DNA of 64,000 bases from Streptomyces antimycoticus (GTDB lineage: Bacteria > Actinomycetota > Actinomycetes > Streptomycetales > Streptomycetaceae). The notes beneath the pieces were generated by a model, which did no database searches, was not told the DNA's origin, and worked only from the letters and a program-made list of their open reading frames with translations. Where the stretch lies: NCBI RefSeq assembly GCF_005405925.1, contig NZ_BJHV01000001.1, forward strand, positions 7,812,001-7,876,000. The letters run 5' to 3'. Shown one piece after another: positions 9,920 through 19,946 of this stretch (position 1 is its first letter; each line of letters opens with the position of its first letter). The position numbers and the translations under genes are program-made.

Positions 9920-10313
9920 CGCGGACTCCAGAGGGTGTTCCCCGTAGGCGGGGATGAAGTGACGACTGAGGGGAGCTCGTGCCATGCCACTGCTGCCGTT
10001 CACGCCACGCATGCGCGGGGGGCTGACGCGGCTGACACAAATCCCCGATGGAAGGGCTTGCACGCTCCCTTACGGACAGCGCCGCACGGAGGAAACTGCC
10101 CGTGGGAGACACGTGGCCGACCCTGTCCCGGGGCCATGCCGTACTCGCTTTTCTGGAACTGCCGAACCGACGTCACACAAGGCGGCTGCGTCACCAGGCC
10201 GCCGGAGCAGGGGTGCTGCTCGTGTCGCCATATTAACTCGCGGGTAACCAAGATGCCAGAGCTCAAAGTGCGGCCGTGCCCGGGCGCGGCCCACCGGGGA
10301 GGGGAGACCTCGT
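9920..10313. promoter_or_regulatory. Divergent intergenic region, possible operator at 10233-10247
   Basis: No gene is evident in these 394 bases. A partly palindromic TTAACTCGCGGGTAA at 10233-10247 resembles the imperfect inverted sites used by TetR regulators of acyl-CoA metabolism. That is an inference from its form and the neighbours. A short CRISPR-repeat-like sequence at 9936-9962 occurs once only. Confidence 0.35.
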
Positions 10314-10994
10314 ATGGACGAAGAATTCCGGACGCTGACGGAGCGGGTACGGGCCTCGCTCTCAACCCCGCAGGAAACGGCGGCCCATGCCTCGCTGCTC
10401 GCGCTCGTACGCCAGGGCACCCCCGCCGCGCGCGAACAGCTGGCCCGCATCCTGGTCGCGCCGGAGCAGCCGCTGTGGGCGCGTGAGACGGCCGCCTTCG
10501 TGCTCGGCAGCGCAGGAGACCGCCGGGCCTTCGAAACCCTTGTCCTCCTGCTCAACTACCGTGAGCCGGCCCGCTGTGCGACCGCCGCCCGGGTGCTGGC
10601 CCGCCTCGGCGATCCGCGCACCGCGCGGGCCGCCGCCGCCCTGGCCACCAACCCGCTGCGCACCGCGTACTCCCTGCACCCCATCCGGCTGCTGGTGGAG
10701 CTGCGGGCCGCCGAGTCCGTACCGGCCCTGGTCGCCGCGCTGGAACGGCAGTTGGGAGCCCGCGACCGCCACTGGGCGATCGCCCGCGCCTGCGTCGAGG
10801 GCCTGGGCGCGATCGGCGACGAGCGCGCCATCCCGGCGCTGACCGCCGCCGCCCAGCACATACGCCTCAGCGCGGCGGCCGCCGCCGCCCTGGCCCGCAT
10901 CACCGGCGAGGGCGCCGTCACGGGCGGGGGTGCCCCGGAGCCGGCGGGCAAGGGCGGCGCGGCGGAGAAGGTGGGTGAGGCGCGCGTGCCGTGA
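10314..10994 (+). CDS. HEAT-repeat protein
   Basis: This 226-residue protein is built of about five alpha-helical HEAT/PBS-lyase-like repeats between residues 20 and 205. Examples are WARETAAFVLGSAGDRRAFETL, with its helix-turn-helix periodicity split across repeats, and ACVEGLGAIGDERAIPALTAA. The tail after residue 205 is Gly/Ala/Glu-rich and probably disordered. No catalytic motif is visible, so a scaffold or binding role is likely. Homologues sit beside the ccr region in Streptomyces and have sometimes been labelled adenylosuccinate lyase without support. GGGGAGG ten bases before the ATG fixes the start. Confidence 0.8.
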   Translation: MDEEFRTLTERVRASLSTPQETAAHASLLALVRQGTPAAREQLARILVAPEQPLWARETAAFVLGSAGDRRAFETLVLLLNYREPARCATAARVLARLGDPRTARAAAALATNPLRTAYSLHPIRLLVELRAAESVPALVAALERQLGARDRHWAIARACVEGLGAIGDERAIPALTAAAQHIRLSAAAAAALARITGEGAVTGGGAPEPAGKGGAAEKVGEARVP

Positions 10995-11048
10995 GGGACA
11001 GCAGGGACCGTCCGCCGGGAGGTGCGTGTGCTCACGGCGGTGCGCGCA

Positions 11049-11160
11049 TGCTCACACGCACCTGCTCACACGCACCTGCTCACACGCGCATGCTCACACG
11101 CACCTGCTCACACGCGCATGCTCACACGCACCTGCTCACACGCGCATGCTCACACGCGCG
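11049..11160. repeat. 14-bp minisatellite, eight units, abutting the radical SAM stop codon
   Basis: The units are TGCTCACACGCACC or TGCTCACACGCGCA, largely alternating, at exact 14-bp spacing from 11049. The ninth, broken unit (TGCTCACAG) contains the radical SAM stop codon at 11164-11166. The array fills the gap between two convergent genes. Confidence 0.95.
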
Positions 11161-11163
11161 TGC

Positions 11164-12207
11164 TCACAGCAGGGACAGCTGGGCGGGCGCCGGCGGTGAG
11201 TCGGCCCGGGCGTCCGGCTCCTCCGGCTCGTCCGGCACATTGCGGTGCGCGCCCGCCGCGTACGGGCCGATGCCGTACTCGGCGGCGAAGTCGTGGACCA
11301 TCCCGGTGATCCGCCGCTGATACCACTTCGGGGCGTAGGAGCCGCCCTCGTACAGCGCGTCGTACCGCCGCAGCAGCCGGGGGTGGTGGTGGGTGAGCCA
11401 GGTGGTGAACCACTCGCGGGCGCCCGGGCGCAGATGGAGCACCAGCGGGGTCACGGAGGTGGCTCCGGCCTGAGCGATCGCCCTTACGGTGGCGCGCAAT
11501 TGCTCGGGGGAGTCGCCGAGGAAGGGGATCACCGGGGCCATCAGCACGCCGCACGGGATCCCGTGGGAGGACAGCGTCCGTACGACGTCCAGGCGCCGCT
11601 CGGGCGGGGGCGTGCCCGGCTCGACGGTGCGCCACAGCTCGCCGTCGGTGAAGCCGACCGAGACCGAGACGCCGATGTCGGTGACGCGTGAGGCCCGCCG
11701 CAGCAACTCCAGATCGCGCAGGATCAGCGTGCCCTTGGTGAGGATCGAGAACGGGTTGGCACGCTCCACGAGCGCCGTAAGGATGCCGGGCATCAGCTGG
11801 TACCGGCCCTCGGCGCGCTGGTAGCAGTCCACGTTGGTCCCCATGGCGATGTGCTCACCGGCCCAGCGGCGGGAGGCCAGCTCGCGGCGGAGCAGCTCCG
11901 GCGCGTTGGTCTTCACCACGATCTGGGAGTCGAAGTCGATCCCGGTGTCCAGGTCGAGATAGCTGTGTGTCTTGCGCGCGAAGCAGTAGACACAGGCGTG
12001 GGTGCAGCCCCGGTACGGGTTCACGGTCCACTCGAAGGGCATCCGGGAGGCCCCGGGCACCCGGTTGATGATCGAACGCGCCCGGATCTCGTGGAAGGTG
12101 ATCCCGCGGAACTCCGGGGTGTCGAAGGTACGGGTGGTCACCGCGTCCGCGGCGAAGAGGGCCGGGGTGGCCGACGTGTCGTCTCGGGTCAGGTTGTCCC
12201 AGCGCAT
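11164..12207 (-). CDS. Rv2578c-family radical SAM protein
   Basis: This 347-residue protein carries the iron-sulphur motif GCTHACVYC (CxxxCxxC) at about residue 68, preceded by the family stretch WTVNPYRGC. The triose-phosphate-type barrel follows, with SILTKGTLILRDLELL and GVLMAPVIPFLGDSPE. It belongs to the group of radical SAM proteins named after mycobacterial Rv2578c, related to spore photoproduct lyase-like/SplB annotations, whose reaction is not established. The ATG at 12207 has GGAGG ten bases upstream. The C-terminal tail is acidic and then hydrophobic. The gene's 3' end lies inside a 14-bp tandem array. Confidence 0.88.
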   Translation of the reverse strand: MRWDNLTRDDTSATPALFAADAVTTRTFDTPEFRGITFHEIRARSIINRVPGASRMPFEWTVNPYRGCTHACVYCFARKTHSYLDLDTGIDFDSQIVVKTNAPELLRRELASRRWAGEHIAMGTNVDCYQRAEGRYQLMPGILTALVERANPFSILTKGTLILRDLELLRRASRVTDIGVSVSVGFTDGELWRTVEPGTPPPERRLDVVRTLSSHGIPCGVLMAPVIPFLGDSPEQLRATVRAIAQAGATSVTPLVLHLRPGAREWFTTWLTHHHPRLLRRYDALYEGGSYAPKWYQRRITGMVHDFAAEYGIGPYAAGAHRNVPDEPEEPDARADSPPAPAQLSLL

Positions 12208-12367
12208 CGCAGGCACCTCCGGGGTCTCGCTCGTTACCACAATAGAACACATGTTTGATTGGTTTTCGTCAACCCCCGATTTGGGCGGGTGACCCTGAGG
12301 TGGTTGGCTTGCGCTCGTCAAGGCGCCACGGGCTGGGGGCGCCACGTCGAGCGCGGAGGGACATGCG

Positions 12368-12811
12368 ATGGGCCAGGTCGAGGCCACTACGGAGCGGATC
12401 GTCACGGGTAAGCCCGAGGACGTGTTCGACGCACTCGCCGACTACCGCGAGACCCGCCCCCGGCTGCTTCCGCAGCAGTTCAGCGAGTACGAGGTGCGCG
12501 AGGGCGGCGACGGTGAGGGCACCGTCGTGCACTGGAAGCTCCAGGCCACCAGCAAGCGGGTGCGCGACTGCCTGCTGGAGGTCTCCGAGCCGAGCGACGG
12601 CCAGCTGATCGAGAAGGACCGCAACTCCTCCATGGTCACCACCTGGACCGTCACCCCGGCGGGTGAGGGCACGTCGCGGGTCGTCGTCACCTCGACCTGG
12701 ACCGGTGCGAGCGGCATCGGCGGCTTCTTCGAGCGGACCTTCGCCCCCAAGGGGCTGGCCCGGATCTACGACGAGCTGCTGGCCAAGCTCGCCGCCGAGA
12801 CCGCCCAGTAG
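12368..12811 (+). CDS. SRPBCC-family protein (START/polyketide-cyclase fold)
   Basis: This 147-residue single-domain protein has the SRPBCC layout: an N-terminal strand plus a helix (ERIVTGKPEDVFDALADY), a seven-stranded sheet (VHWKLQAT, TVTPAGEGTSRVVVTSTWT) and a long C-terminal helix (GLARIYDELLAKLAAETA). Such domains bind hydrophobic ligands; no catalytic residues are obvious. GGAGGG upstream of the ATG supports the start. It stands alone, divergent from the radical SAM gene, with 160 bases between them. Confidence 0.82.
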   Translation: MGQVEATTERIVTGKPEDVFDALADYRETRPRLLPQQFSEYEVREGGDGEGTVVHWKLQATSKRVRDCLLEVSEPSDGQLIEKDRNSSMVTTWTVTPAGEGTSRVVVTSTWTGASGIGGFFERTFAPKGLARIYDELLAKLAAETAQ

Positions 12812-13019
12812 CGCTCGGCACGTCCTGATCCCGTCCCCCGGACCGAACGTCGCACTCACCGGTTCGGGTGGTTTTCTCCGCGGTCCGGCATACCCCCCGC
12901 ACACACTCCCACCGGGGGAATGCCGTCTACGGCCCCTCGTCGGTGATTCGTCGCTGTTTGCCCCTGGTTGCGCGTGATGCGAGAAATGGGCGGCGCAGGC
13001 GTGACGAGGGGAGAAGGAC

Positions 13020-15562
13020 GTGGGCGGCACCACCGGGACCACCGGGGCCACCGTGCCGAAGCGGCGAGAGAGCCACGAGCGGCACGGGGGGTACGAACCG
13101 GCGGGCCCTCCCGCCCACGCGACCGACGACGGAACCGACGGGGCCGGGAGCGCGGGCGCGGCGCCGCCTCCGGCGGAGGGCGCCGCCCCGGCGCCCGCCC
13201 CGCTCAGCCCGGCCCGGGTGCGGATGGTCTTCTTCGGGCTGATGCTCGCGCTGCTGCTCGCGGCCCTCGATCAGACCATCGTCGCCACCGCCCTCCCCGA
13301 GGTGGTCGGGGAGCTCCACGGCCTGGACAAGATGTCCTGGACCGTCACCTCCTACCTCCTCGCGGTCACCATCGTGTTGCCGGTCTACGGCAAGCTGGGC
13401 GACCTCATCGGCCGTAAGAGCGTCTTCGTCTTCGCGATCGTCGTCTTCATCGCCGGATCCGCGCTCGCGGGCTGGTCCCGCACGATGGACGAGCTGATCG
13501 CCTTCCGTGCGGTGCAGGGCGTGGGCGCCGGCGGTCTGATGATCGGCGTCCAGGCGATCATGGCCGATATTGTTCCCCCCGGGAACGCGGCCGCTATATG
13601 GGGCTCATCGGCGCCGCGTTCGGCCTCGCCTCGGTGGCCGGGCCGCTGATCGGCGGGTTCTTCACCGACCATGCCTCCTGGCGCTGGTGTTTCTATGTCA
13701 ACGTCCCCTTCGGGCTGGTCACCCTCGCCGTCGTGGCCGCCGTCCTCAAGGTGCCGGAGCCGCCGCGGCGGGCGCGCTTCGACTATCTGGGCGCGCTGTT
13801 CCTGTCGCTGTTCTCCACCTGCGCGGTGCTGCTGACGAGTTGGGGCGGCACGGAGTACGCATGGGGCTCCCGCGTCGTCCTCGGGCTCGCCCTGGGAGCG
13901 GCCGGTTCGGCGATCCTCTTCGTCGTCGTGGAGTGCGTCGTCCCCGAACCGATCATCCCCATGCGGCTGTTCCGCGACTCGGTCTTCTGCGTCAGCGGGC
14001 TGATCGGCGCCGTCGTCGGCGTCGCCCTCTTCGGCGCCGCCAGCTATCTGCCGACCTTCCTGCAGATGGTCGACGGCGTCTCGGCCACCGAGTCGGGGCT
14101 GCTGATGGTGCCCATGATGGGCGGCATGGTGCTGGCCTCGATCATCTCCGGCCAGCTCATCAGCGCCACCGGCCGCTACAAGGTCTTCCCCATCGTCGGC
14201 GGGCTGATCTCCGTCGTCGGCATGTGGCTGCTCTCCCGGCTGGAGGAGGACACCTCCCGCCAGGACTACAGCCTGTGGATGGGCGTCCTCGGGCTCGGCC
14301 TCGGGCTCGTCCTGCCGGTGCTCATCCTCGCCGTGCAGAACGCCGTGCCCGCGGCCGACCTCGGCTCGGCCACCAGCGCCAACAACTACTTCCGGCAGAT
14401 CGGCGGCAGCGTCGGCGCGGCCGTCTTCGGCACGCTCTTCGCCAACCGGCTCGCCGACCGCCTCGAGGTCGACCTGCCCTCCGGAGCCGCGTACGGGCGC
14501 GGCAGTGACGGAACCGGTCTGCCCGACCCCGACTCGGTCACCCCGCAGATGGTGCACGCGATGCCGGGCGCCCTGCGGGACGGCTACATCGCGGCGTACG
14601 CCCACGCCATGCCGCGGATCTTTCTCTATCTCGTGCCGGTGCTCGTCCTGGGCTTCCTGCTCGCCTTCCTCCTGAAGGAGAAACCTCTGGTGTCCCACAC
14701 CGACTATGCCGTCCAGCAAGACCTGCAAGACCCCGTGGTGCCGGCCGCGCGCACGGGCGCCCGGCACGCCGCGGCGGCCGCGCCCTCCGCGCCGCCACCC
14801 TCCGCGGGCGTCCCGGTCTGCGGCACGGTCCAGCACCACGACGGCACCTCGGTCCCGCGGGCGGCCCTGACCCTCATCGACATCGGCGGACGCCAGATCG
14901 GGCGCGGTGCCACCGGGGAGGACGGGCGGTACGCGCTGAGCACGCCCGGCGCCGGGTCGTACGTCCTGATCGCGGCGGCCGGCGGGCACCAGCCGCGGGC
15001 GGTCAGCGTCACCGTCGGGGACCGGCCGGTCGACCTGGACGTGGTCCTCGGCGGGGCGGGGCGGCTCGCCGGTGCCGTCCTTACGGCGGACGGCACCCCC
15101 GTAAGGGAGGCGACCGTCACCCTGACCGATGTGCGCGGCGAGGTCGTCGCGACCACCCGCAGCGGCCGCGAAGGGGGCTATGTGATGGACGAGTTGGTGG
15201 CGGGCGAATACACCCTCGCCGCCAGCGCCCCCGCGTTCCGCCCCGCCGCCCTCCCCGTCTCCGTCCAAGCCGCCCGCGAGACCCGGCAGGACATCGAACT
15301 GGCCGGTGGCGCGGTGCTGCGCGGAGTCGTCCGGGCCACCGGCGGCCGGGTGGTGGAGGACGCCCGGGTCACGCTGCTGGACGCGGCGGGCAATGTGGTC
15401 GACACGGCGACGACGGGCCCGGACGGCGCGTTCCGCTTCATCGACCTGTCGGCGGGCGAGTACACGGTCATCGCGGCCGGCTACCCGCCGGTGGCGACGG
15501 TCCTCCAGGTCGCGGGCGGCGGCCGTACGGAGCGCGATCTCCAACTGGGCTACGAGGACTAG
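13020..15562 (+). CDS. DHA2-type MFS exporter with C-terminal carboxypeptidase-regulatory-like repeats (frameshifted as sequenced)
   Basis: The full product would be 847 residues. After a disordered N-tail, about 14 membrane segments follow the drug:proton antiporter-2 pattern, with [14 protein letters not shown] (motif in TM1), [13 protein letters not shown] (motif A) and [12 protein letters not shown]. Residues from about 600 to the end form three Ig-like carboxypeptidase-regulatory repeats ([47 protein letters not shown]), which are unusual on a transporter. The start is the GTG at 13020, preceded by GAGGGGAGAAGG. The frame breaks at the six-C run 13575-13580; a seventh C gives the expected [15 protein letters not shown]. 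The substrate is unknown. Confidence 0.86.
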
Positions 15563-15572
15563 GCCCGGAGCC

Positions 15573-15604
15573 CCGTCGGGAGGCGCCGCGGCGCCTCCCG
15601 ACGG
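15573..15604. terminator. Perfect 32-bp palindrome terminator after the exporter gene
   Basis: CCGTCGGGAGGCGCC-GC-GGCGCCTCCCGACGG pairs perfectly. It starts 11 bases past the exporter stop and ends 123 bases before the next start. Confidence 0.85.
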
Positions 15605-15727
15605 CGGCCTCCTTCGCACGTACCCGCACATGACACCTATTCGGGTATTGCCTCCCGCGGACGCCCGCAACAGCCGTACCGTGGGTAGCGCTGTCGCAGA
15701 TCTTGCGTGCGAAGGAGTCTTCCGCCT

Positions 15728-18214
15728 ATGGAGTACGGCACGTCGCGCTGCGACGACGGCCAGGGCGAACCGCCCGCGGTGCCGGAGCAGCGCAGGGGTG
15801 TCCACGGAAGGATGCCGCTCGCGGTCGTCGTCATCGACGCCGAGGGGCGCGTCACGCATTGGAGTTCGGGGGCCCGCAGGCTCTTCGGACCCACACGCGA
15901 ACAGGCCGTCGGCTGCCCCGCCGTAGACCTGATGCCGGTCTCGGGGGCGTTACGCGGCGCGGAGGTGCGCACCGACGCGACGGGCCACCCGGAGCTCGAC
16001 GATTCGCTGCTCGGCACCATGTACTACCCCACCGCGGGCCGGGCCCGTATGGCCGACCCGGACCATGGCCGGGCGGACGTCCTGTGGTGGGCGTACCCGC
16101 TGGTGGGCCCCGGGCCGGAGCGGCTGCTGGTACTGGCGGCGGACGCCGACGGAGTGGGCGGGGACGCGCTGGGGCGGGACGAGCGGATCGCACCCGCTTT
16201 CGCGCTGCACACCGAGTTCCCCGGCGCCGAGCGGCTGGCCGGCCGGCTGCCGGACATCCTGCCCAACATGGGCCCGGCCACGGCCGGCCGGATCGTCGCC
16301 CAGGTGCTTGAACTGGGCTATCCGGTACTGGAGATCAGCCACCATGAGCGCGTCCCGGTGACGCCGGACTGGGGGATGCCGCGCTACCGCGAGCGCCGGG
16401 CGCGCCAGGAGGCCGTACTGCGGCGCGCGGTCACGGCGGACGGCGCACCGGATCGCGCGCACGCCTCCGAGTGCTCGCTGGACCCCGATGAGATGGACCT
16501 GGAGTACGCGGCGGTCCGCGAGCGGCTGGAGTTCCTCAACGAGGTCAGCGGCCGTATCGGCACCTCCCTGGACCTCGCCCGCACCATCCGCGAGGTGACC
16601 AGCGCCGCCGTGCCGCGCTTCGCGGACTTCGCCGGTACCCATCTGCGCGCCCAGGTCCTGGCGGGCGAGGGGTTCCCCGACGGCCCGCCCGACGTCACCA
16701 CCGTCTGGCACCGCGTCTGGGTCGAGCACAACGACGAACCGGGCCGCTGGGACGACACCGTGCCGGTCGGGGAGAGCATCGCGTTTCCCGAGCACACCCC
16801 GTTCTTCCAGTGCATGGTCACGGGCGAGCCGGTGCTGATCCCCTCCATCAGCGACGAGGTGGGCGACCGGATCGCCGGGCAGTTCGAGAAGCGCGACCTG
16901 AGACCGCTGATCAACGGCCGGTCGATCCTGATCGTGCCGCTCAAGGCGCGCGATGTGGTGCTGGGCTTCATGGTGCTGCTGCGGCGCCCCGGGCGTGAGG
17001 CGTTCGACGACATGGACCGCACGACCGGCGCCGAACTGGCCGCCCGCGCAGGGCTCGTCCTCGACAACGCCCGGATGTACACCTACCAGGAGAACGTCGC
17101 CGAGACGCTCCAGGACAGCATGCTGCCCCAGGTGACCCCGCGCATGGCGGGCTGCGACACCGCGACCCGCTATCTGCCCGGGACCCGGCTCGGCAGGGTC
17201 GGCGGAGACTGGTTCGACACCATCAAGCTGCCCGGGTCGCGCACCGCGCTGGTGGTCGGCGACGTCATGGGGCACGGGCTCACCTCGGCGGCGATGATGG
17301 GGCAGCTGCGCACCGCCGTGCAGACCATGGCCGCGCTCGACCTGCCGCCCGCCCAACTGCTGCGCACCCTCGACGACCTGGCCCAGCGGCTCGGTGAGCA
17401 CTATCTGGCCACCTGTCTGTACGCCGTCTACGACCCCGTCAGCTCCGAGCTGGTGCTCTCCAACGCGGGCCATATCCCGCCCGTGCTGGTGCGGGCCCAG
17501 GACGGCCGCAGCGAGCTGCTGGACCTGCCGACCGGGGCGCCGATCGGCGTGGGCGGGGTGCCCTTCGAGACGGCGACGGTGCGGGTGGAGCCCGGGGACC
17601 GGCTGGTGCTGTGCACGGACGGCCTGGTCGAGGTGCGCGGCCAGGACATCGGCGCGGGGATCGCCGCGCTGTGCGAGTCCGCGGCGCATCCGGCGGCGTC
17701 CATGGACGACGCGTGCGACACCATCATCCGGACGCTGGCCGCAGCCTCCCGGGACAAGGACGGCCGTGGCGGCCGTAAGGACGACGTGGCGCTGCTGATG
17801 GCCCGGCTGGGCGGCATACCGGCCGAGCATGTCGCCCAGTGGCGGCTGGCGCTGGACCCCAGCGAGGTCGGGCGGGCCCGCCGGCTCGTCCGCGAGCGGC
17901 TGCTGCGGTGGGGGCTGCCGGAGTCCGTGGAGACCGCCGAGCTTCTGGTGAGCGAGGCGGTGACCAACGCGATACGGCATGCCCACACCCACCATGTCCG
18001 GCTGCGTCTGGTCCGCACCGACGCCCTGCTGTGCGAGGTCACCGACGACGACCACGAACTGCCGGCGCTGCTGAGCGCGGACCGGGACGACGAGAGCGGG
18101 CGCGGGCTGCGAGTGATCAGCAAACTGGCGCGCGAGTGGGGTACGAGTCGCACGGGGCGCGGTAAAACGGTGTGGTTCGAGCAGGCGTTGGCACACTCAG
18201 GGGAGCGGCGATGA
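15728..18214 (+). CDS. PAS-GAF-SpoIIE phosphatase with C-terminal HATPase (RsbU/anti-sigma type regulator)
   Basis: The 828 residues contain, in order: a PAS domain (MPLAVVVIDAEGRVTHWSSG, about 30-130), a linker with a second PAS-like part, a GAF domain (about 270-450), a PP2C/SpoIIE phosphatase domain (RVGGDWFDTIKL, VGDVMGHGLTSAAMMG, LCTDGLVEVR, about 470-700) and a histidine-kinase-like ATPase (VSEAVTNAIRHA, DESGRGLRVI). The metal-binding Asp residues of GGDWFD and GDVMGHG are present. This fusion can both dephosphorylate an anti-anti-sigma factor and bind or phosphorylate one, so it likely acts in partner-switching stress or development control. The ATG at 15728 follows AAGGAG by 11 bases. 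The stop overlaps the next gene by four bases (ATGA). Confidence 0.88.
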   Translation: MEYGTSRCDDGQGEPPAVPEQRRGVHGRMPLAVVVIDAEGRVTHWSSGARRLFGPTREQAVGCPAVDLMPVSGALRGAEVRTDATGHPELDDSLLGTMYYPTAGRARMADPDHGRADVLWWAYPLVGPGPERLLVLAADADGVGGDALGRDERIAPAFALHTEFPGAERLAGRLPDILPNMGPATAGRIVAQVLELGYPVLEISHHERVPVTPDWGMPRYRERRARQEAVLRRAVTADGAPDRAHASECSLDPDEMDLEYAAVRERLEFLNEVSGRIGTSLDLARTIREVTSAAVPRFADFAGTHLRAQVLAGEGFPDGPPDVTTVWHRVWVEHNDEPGRWDDTVPVGESIAFPEHTPFFQCMVTGEPVLIPSISDEVGDRIAGQFEKRDLRPLINGRSILIVPLKARDVVLGFMVLLRRPGREAFDDMDRTTGAELAARAGLVLDNARMYTYQENVAETLQDSMLPQVTPRMAGCDTATRYLPGTRLGRVGGDWFDTIKLPGSRTALVVGDVMGHGLTSAAMMGQLRTAVQTMAALDLPPAQLLRTLDDLAQRLGEHYLATCLYAVYDPVSSELVLSNAGHIPPVLVRAQDGRSELLDLPTGAPIGVGGVPFETATVRVEPGDRLVLCTDGLVEVRGQDIGAGIAALCESAAHPAASMDDACDTIIRTLAAASRDKDGRGGRKDDVALLMARLGGIPAEHVAQWRLALDPSEVGRARRLVRERLLRWGLPESVETAELLVSEAVTNAIRHAHTHHVRLRLVRTDALLCEVTDDDHELPALLSADRDDESGRGLRVISKLAREWGTSRTGRGKTVWFEQALAHSGERR

Positions 18215-18930
18215 GCGTCTCGGAGCGCTACCGGCAGGCGTGGGAGAGCTACTGGCAGCAGACCTCGGACGCCCCGGGGGACGCCATCTGGGACGCGGAC
18301 CCTTCGCTGAGCGCCGCCCCGCATCTGGACCTGCTGGCGCCGTACGCCGACCCCTCGCTGCCGATCGCCGACCTGGGCTGCGGCAACGGCACTCAGACCC
18401 GCTACCTGGCCTCCCGCTTCGGGCGGGCGGTGGGTATCGACCTGTCCCGCGCCGCGGTGGAGCACGCGCGGCGCGCCGATCCGGCCGGCGCGGCGGAGTA
18501 CCGGCAGCTGAGCCTGACGGACGCGGCCGGGGTGGCGGAGCTGGCCCGGCGGCTCGGCGACGCCAATGTGTATATGCGCGCCGTCATCCACCAGAGCGAC
18601 GCCGCCGACCGGCGTCCGGTCGCGGAGGCGGTGGCCACGCTGCTGGGGCGGCGCGGGCGGGGGTTCGTCGTGGAGCTGACGGCGGAGTCCAAGGCCGTGC
18701 TGGGAGAGCTGGCGGCGAGCCCGGGCGGTCCGCCGCTGAAGCTGCGCCGGGTCTTCGACCACGGGCTGCGGCCGGCCGACGCGGCGGACAAGGAGGTGCC
18801 GGAGGTGCTGGCGGAGGCCGGGCTGGAGATCCTCGCCGAGGGCCCGACGGCGCTGGCCCAGACGGAGCAGTGGCCGGACGGCTCACGGGTCGAGCTGCCG
18901 GCCCGCTGGTTCGTGGTCTCGCGGGCGTAG
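18211..18930 (+). CDS. Class I SAM-dependent methyltransferase
   Basis: This 239-residue Rossmann-fold methyltransferase carries motif I (PIADLGCGNGTQTRYLA, about residue 50) and the acidic end of beta-2 (AVGIDLS). The C-terminal half lacks features that would name a substrate. It overlaps the SpoIIE regulator by ATGA, so it is translated with it. A functional link is therefore likely, though its nature is not visible. GGGAGCGG precedes the ATG. Confidence 0.85.
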   Translation: MSVSERYRQAWESYWQQTSDAPGDAIWDADPSLSAAPHLDLLAPYADPSLPIADLGCGNGTQTRYLASRFGRAVGIDLSRAAVEHARRADPAGAAEYRQLSLTDAAGVAELARRLGDANVYMRAVIHQSDAADRRPVAEAVATLLGRRGRGFVVELTAESKAVLGELAASPGGPPLKLRRVFDHGLRPADAADKEVPEVLAEAGLEILAEGPTALAQTEQWPDGSRVELPARWFVVSRA

Positions 18931-19112
18931 GGCCCTTGCCCACGGGTGGCCGGGACGCATGCCCGCGGGCGGTTGGGGCCCTTGCGCGCGGGTGGTCGGG
19001 GCGCGGCGGGTACGCGCCGGACGAGGCGGGCACGGGCCGGGCGCGATAGTGGACTGGACCAGTTATCCACAGGGGTGGTTCGGGTCGGGCGCGGCGCGTA
19101 ACGTGACGAGGC

Positions 19113-19946
19113 ATGAAGATCCTCATCAGCGCCGACATGGAGGGCGCCACCGGCGTCACCTGGCCGGCTGATGTGCTGCCCGGCACCCCACAGTGGGAGC
19201 GCTGCCGCCGTCTGTTCACCTCCGATGTGAGCGCGGCCGTCGCCGGATTCCTCGACGGCGGTGCGGACGAGGTGCTCATCAACGAGGCGCATTGGACCAT
19301 GCGCAATCTGCTGCTGGAAGAGCTGGACGATCGAGCCCAGATGCTCACCGGCCGGCACAAGAGCCTGAGCATGGTCGAGGGCGTGCAGCACGGTGATGTG
19401 GACGGAGTGGCGTTCGTCGGCTATCACACCGGCGCGGGCACCGAGGGCGTCCTCGCCCACACCTACCTCGCCAACTCGATCACCGGAGTGTGGGTCAACG
19501 GCGCGCGGGCCAGTGAAGGCCGGCTCAACGCTCTGGTGGCCGCCGAGTACGGAGTGCCGGTGGTGCTGGTGACCGGGGACGACAAGACCTGCGAGGACGC
19601 CGGGGACTATGCGCCGGACGCCCGTTCGGTCGCGGTCAAGGACTATGTCTCGCGCTATGCGGCGGTCTGCCGCACCCCCGCCCGCACGGCGGCCGACATC
19701 CGGGCGGCGGCGCGGGAGGCGGCGGTGCTGGCGGTGCGCCACGAGCCCGCCCGCGGCGTGCCGTTCACGGTGGAGCTGGAATTCGACGCCGAGCATCTGG
19801 TGGGGGCGGCGAGCGTCGTGCCGGGCGTGGAGCGCAGCGGCGAGCGGCGCGTCGCCTACACCTCACCGACCATGTACGAGGGGATCCGCTGCTTCAAGGC
19901 CGTCACGACGGTCGTCTCGGCCGCGGTGGAGGAGCAATATGGCTGA
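19113..19946 (+). CDS. M55-family D-aminopeptidase (DppA-like)
   Basis: This 277-residue M55 metallopeptidase has the zinc ligands of the family: SADMEG (Asp8, Glu10), INEAHWTMRN (His60 position) and GYHTGAGT (His104 position). DppA-type enzymes release D-amino acids from short peptides of the D-Ala-D-Ala kind, as in cell-wall turnover. It is the first gene of a tightly overlapping peptidase operon and overlaps the M20 gene by eight bases. The start follows AACGTGACGAGG closely; the ribosome-binding site is weak. A promoter is expected in the 180 bases upstream. Confidence 0.88.
   Translation: MKILISADMEGATGVTWPADVLPGTPQWERCRRLFTSDVSAAVAGFLDGGADEVLINEAHWTMRNLLLEELDDRAQMLTGRHKSLSMVEGVQHGDVDGVAFVGYHTGAGTEGVLAHTYLANSITGVWVNGARASEGRLNALVAAEYGVPVVLVTGDDKTCEDAGDYAPDARSVAVKDYVSRYAAVCRTPARTAADIRAAAREAAVLAVRHEPARGVPFTVELEFDAEHLVGAASVVPGVERSGERRVAYTSPTMYEGIRCFKAVTTVVSAAVEEQYG

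Noticed and set aside
9936..9962. Sequence like a type I-E CRISPR repeat (GTGTTCCCCGTAGGCGGGG)
   Set aside because: It occurs once, with no second copy, spacer or cas gene nearby. It is more likely a chance GC hairpin in a promoter region.
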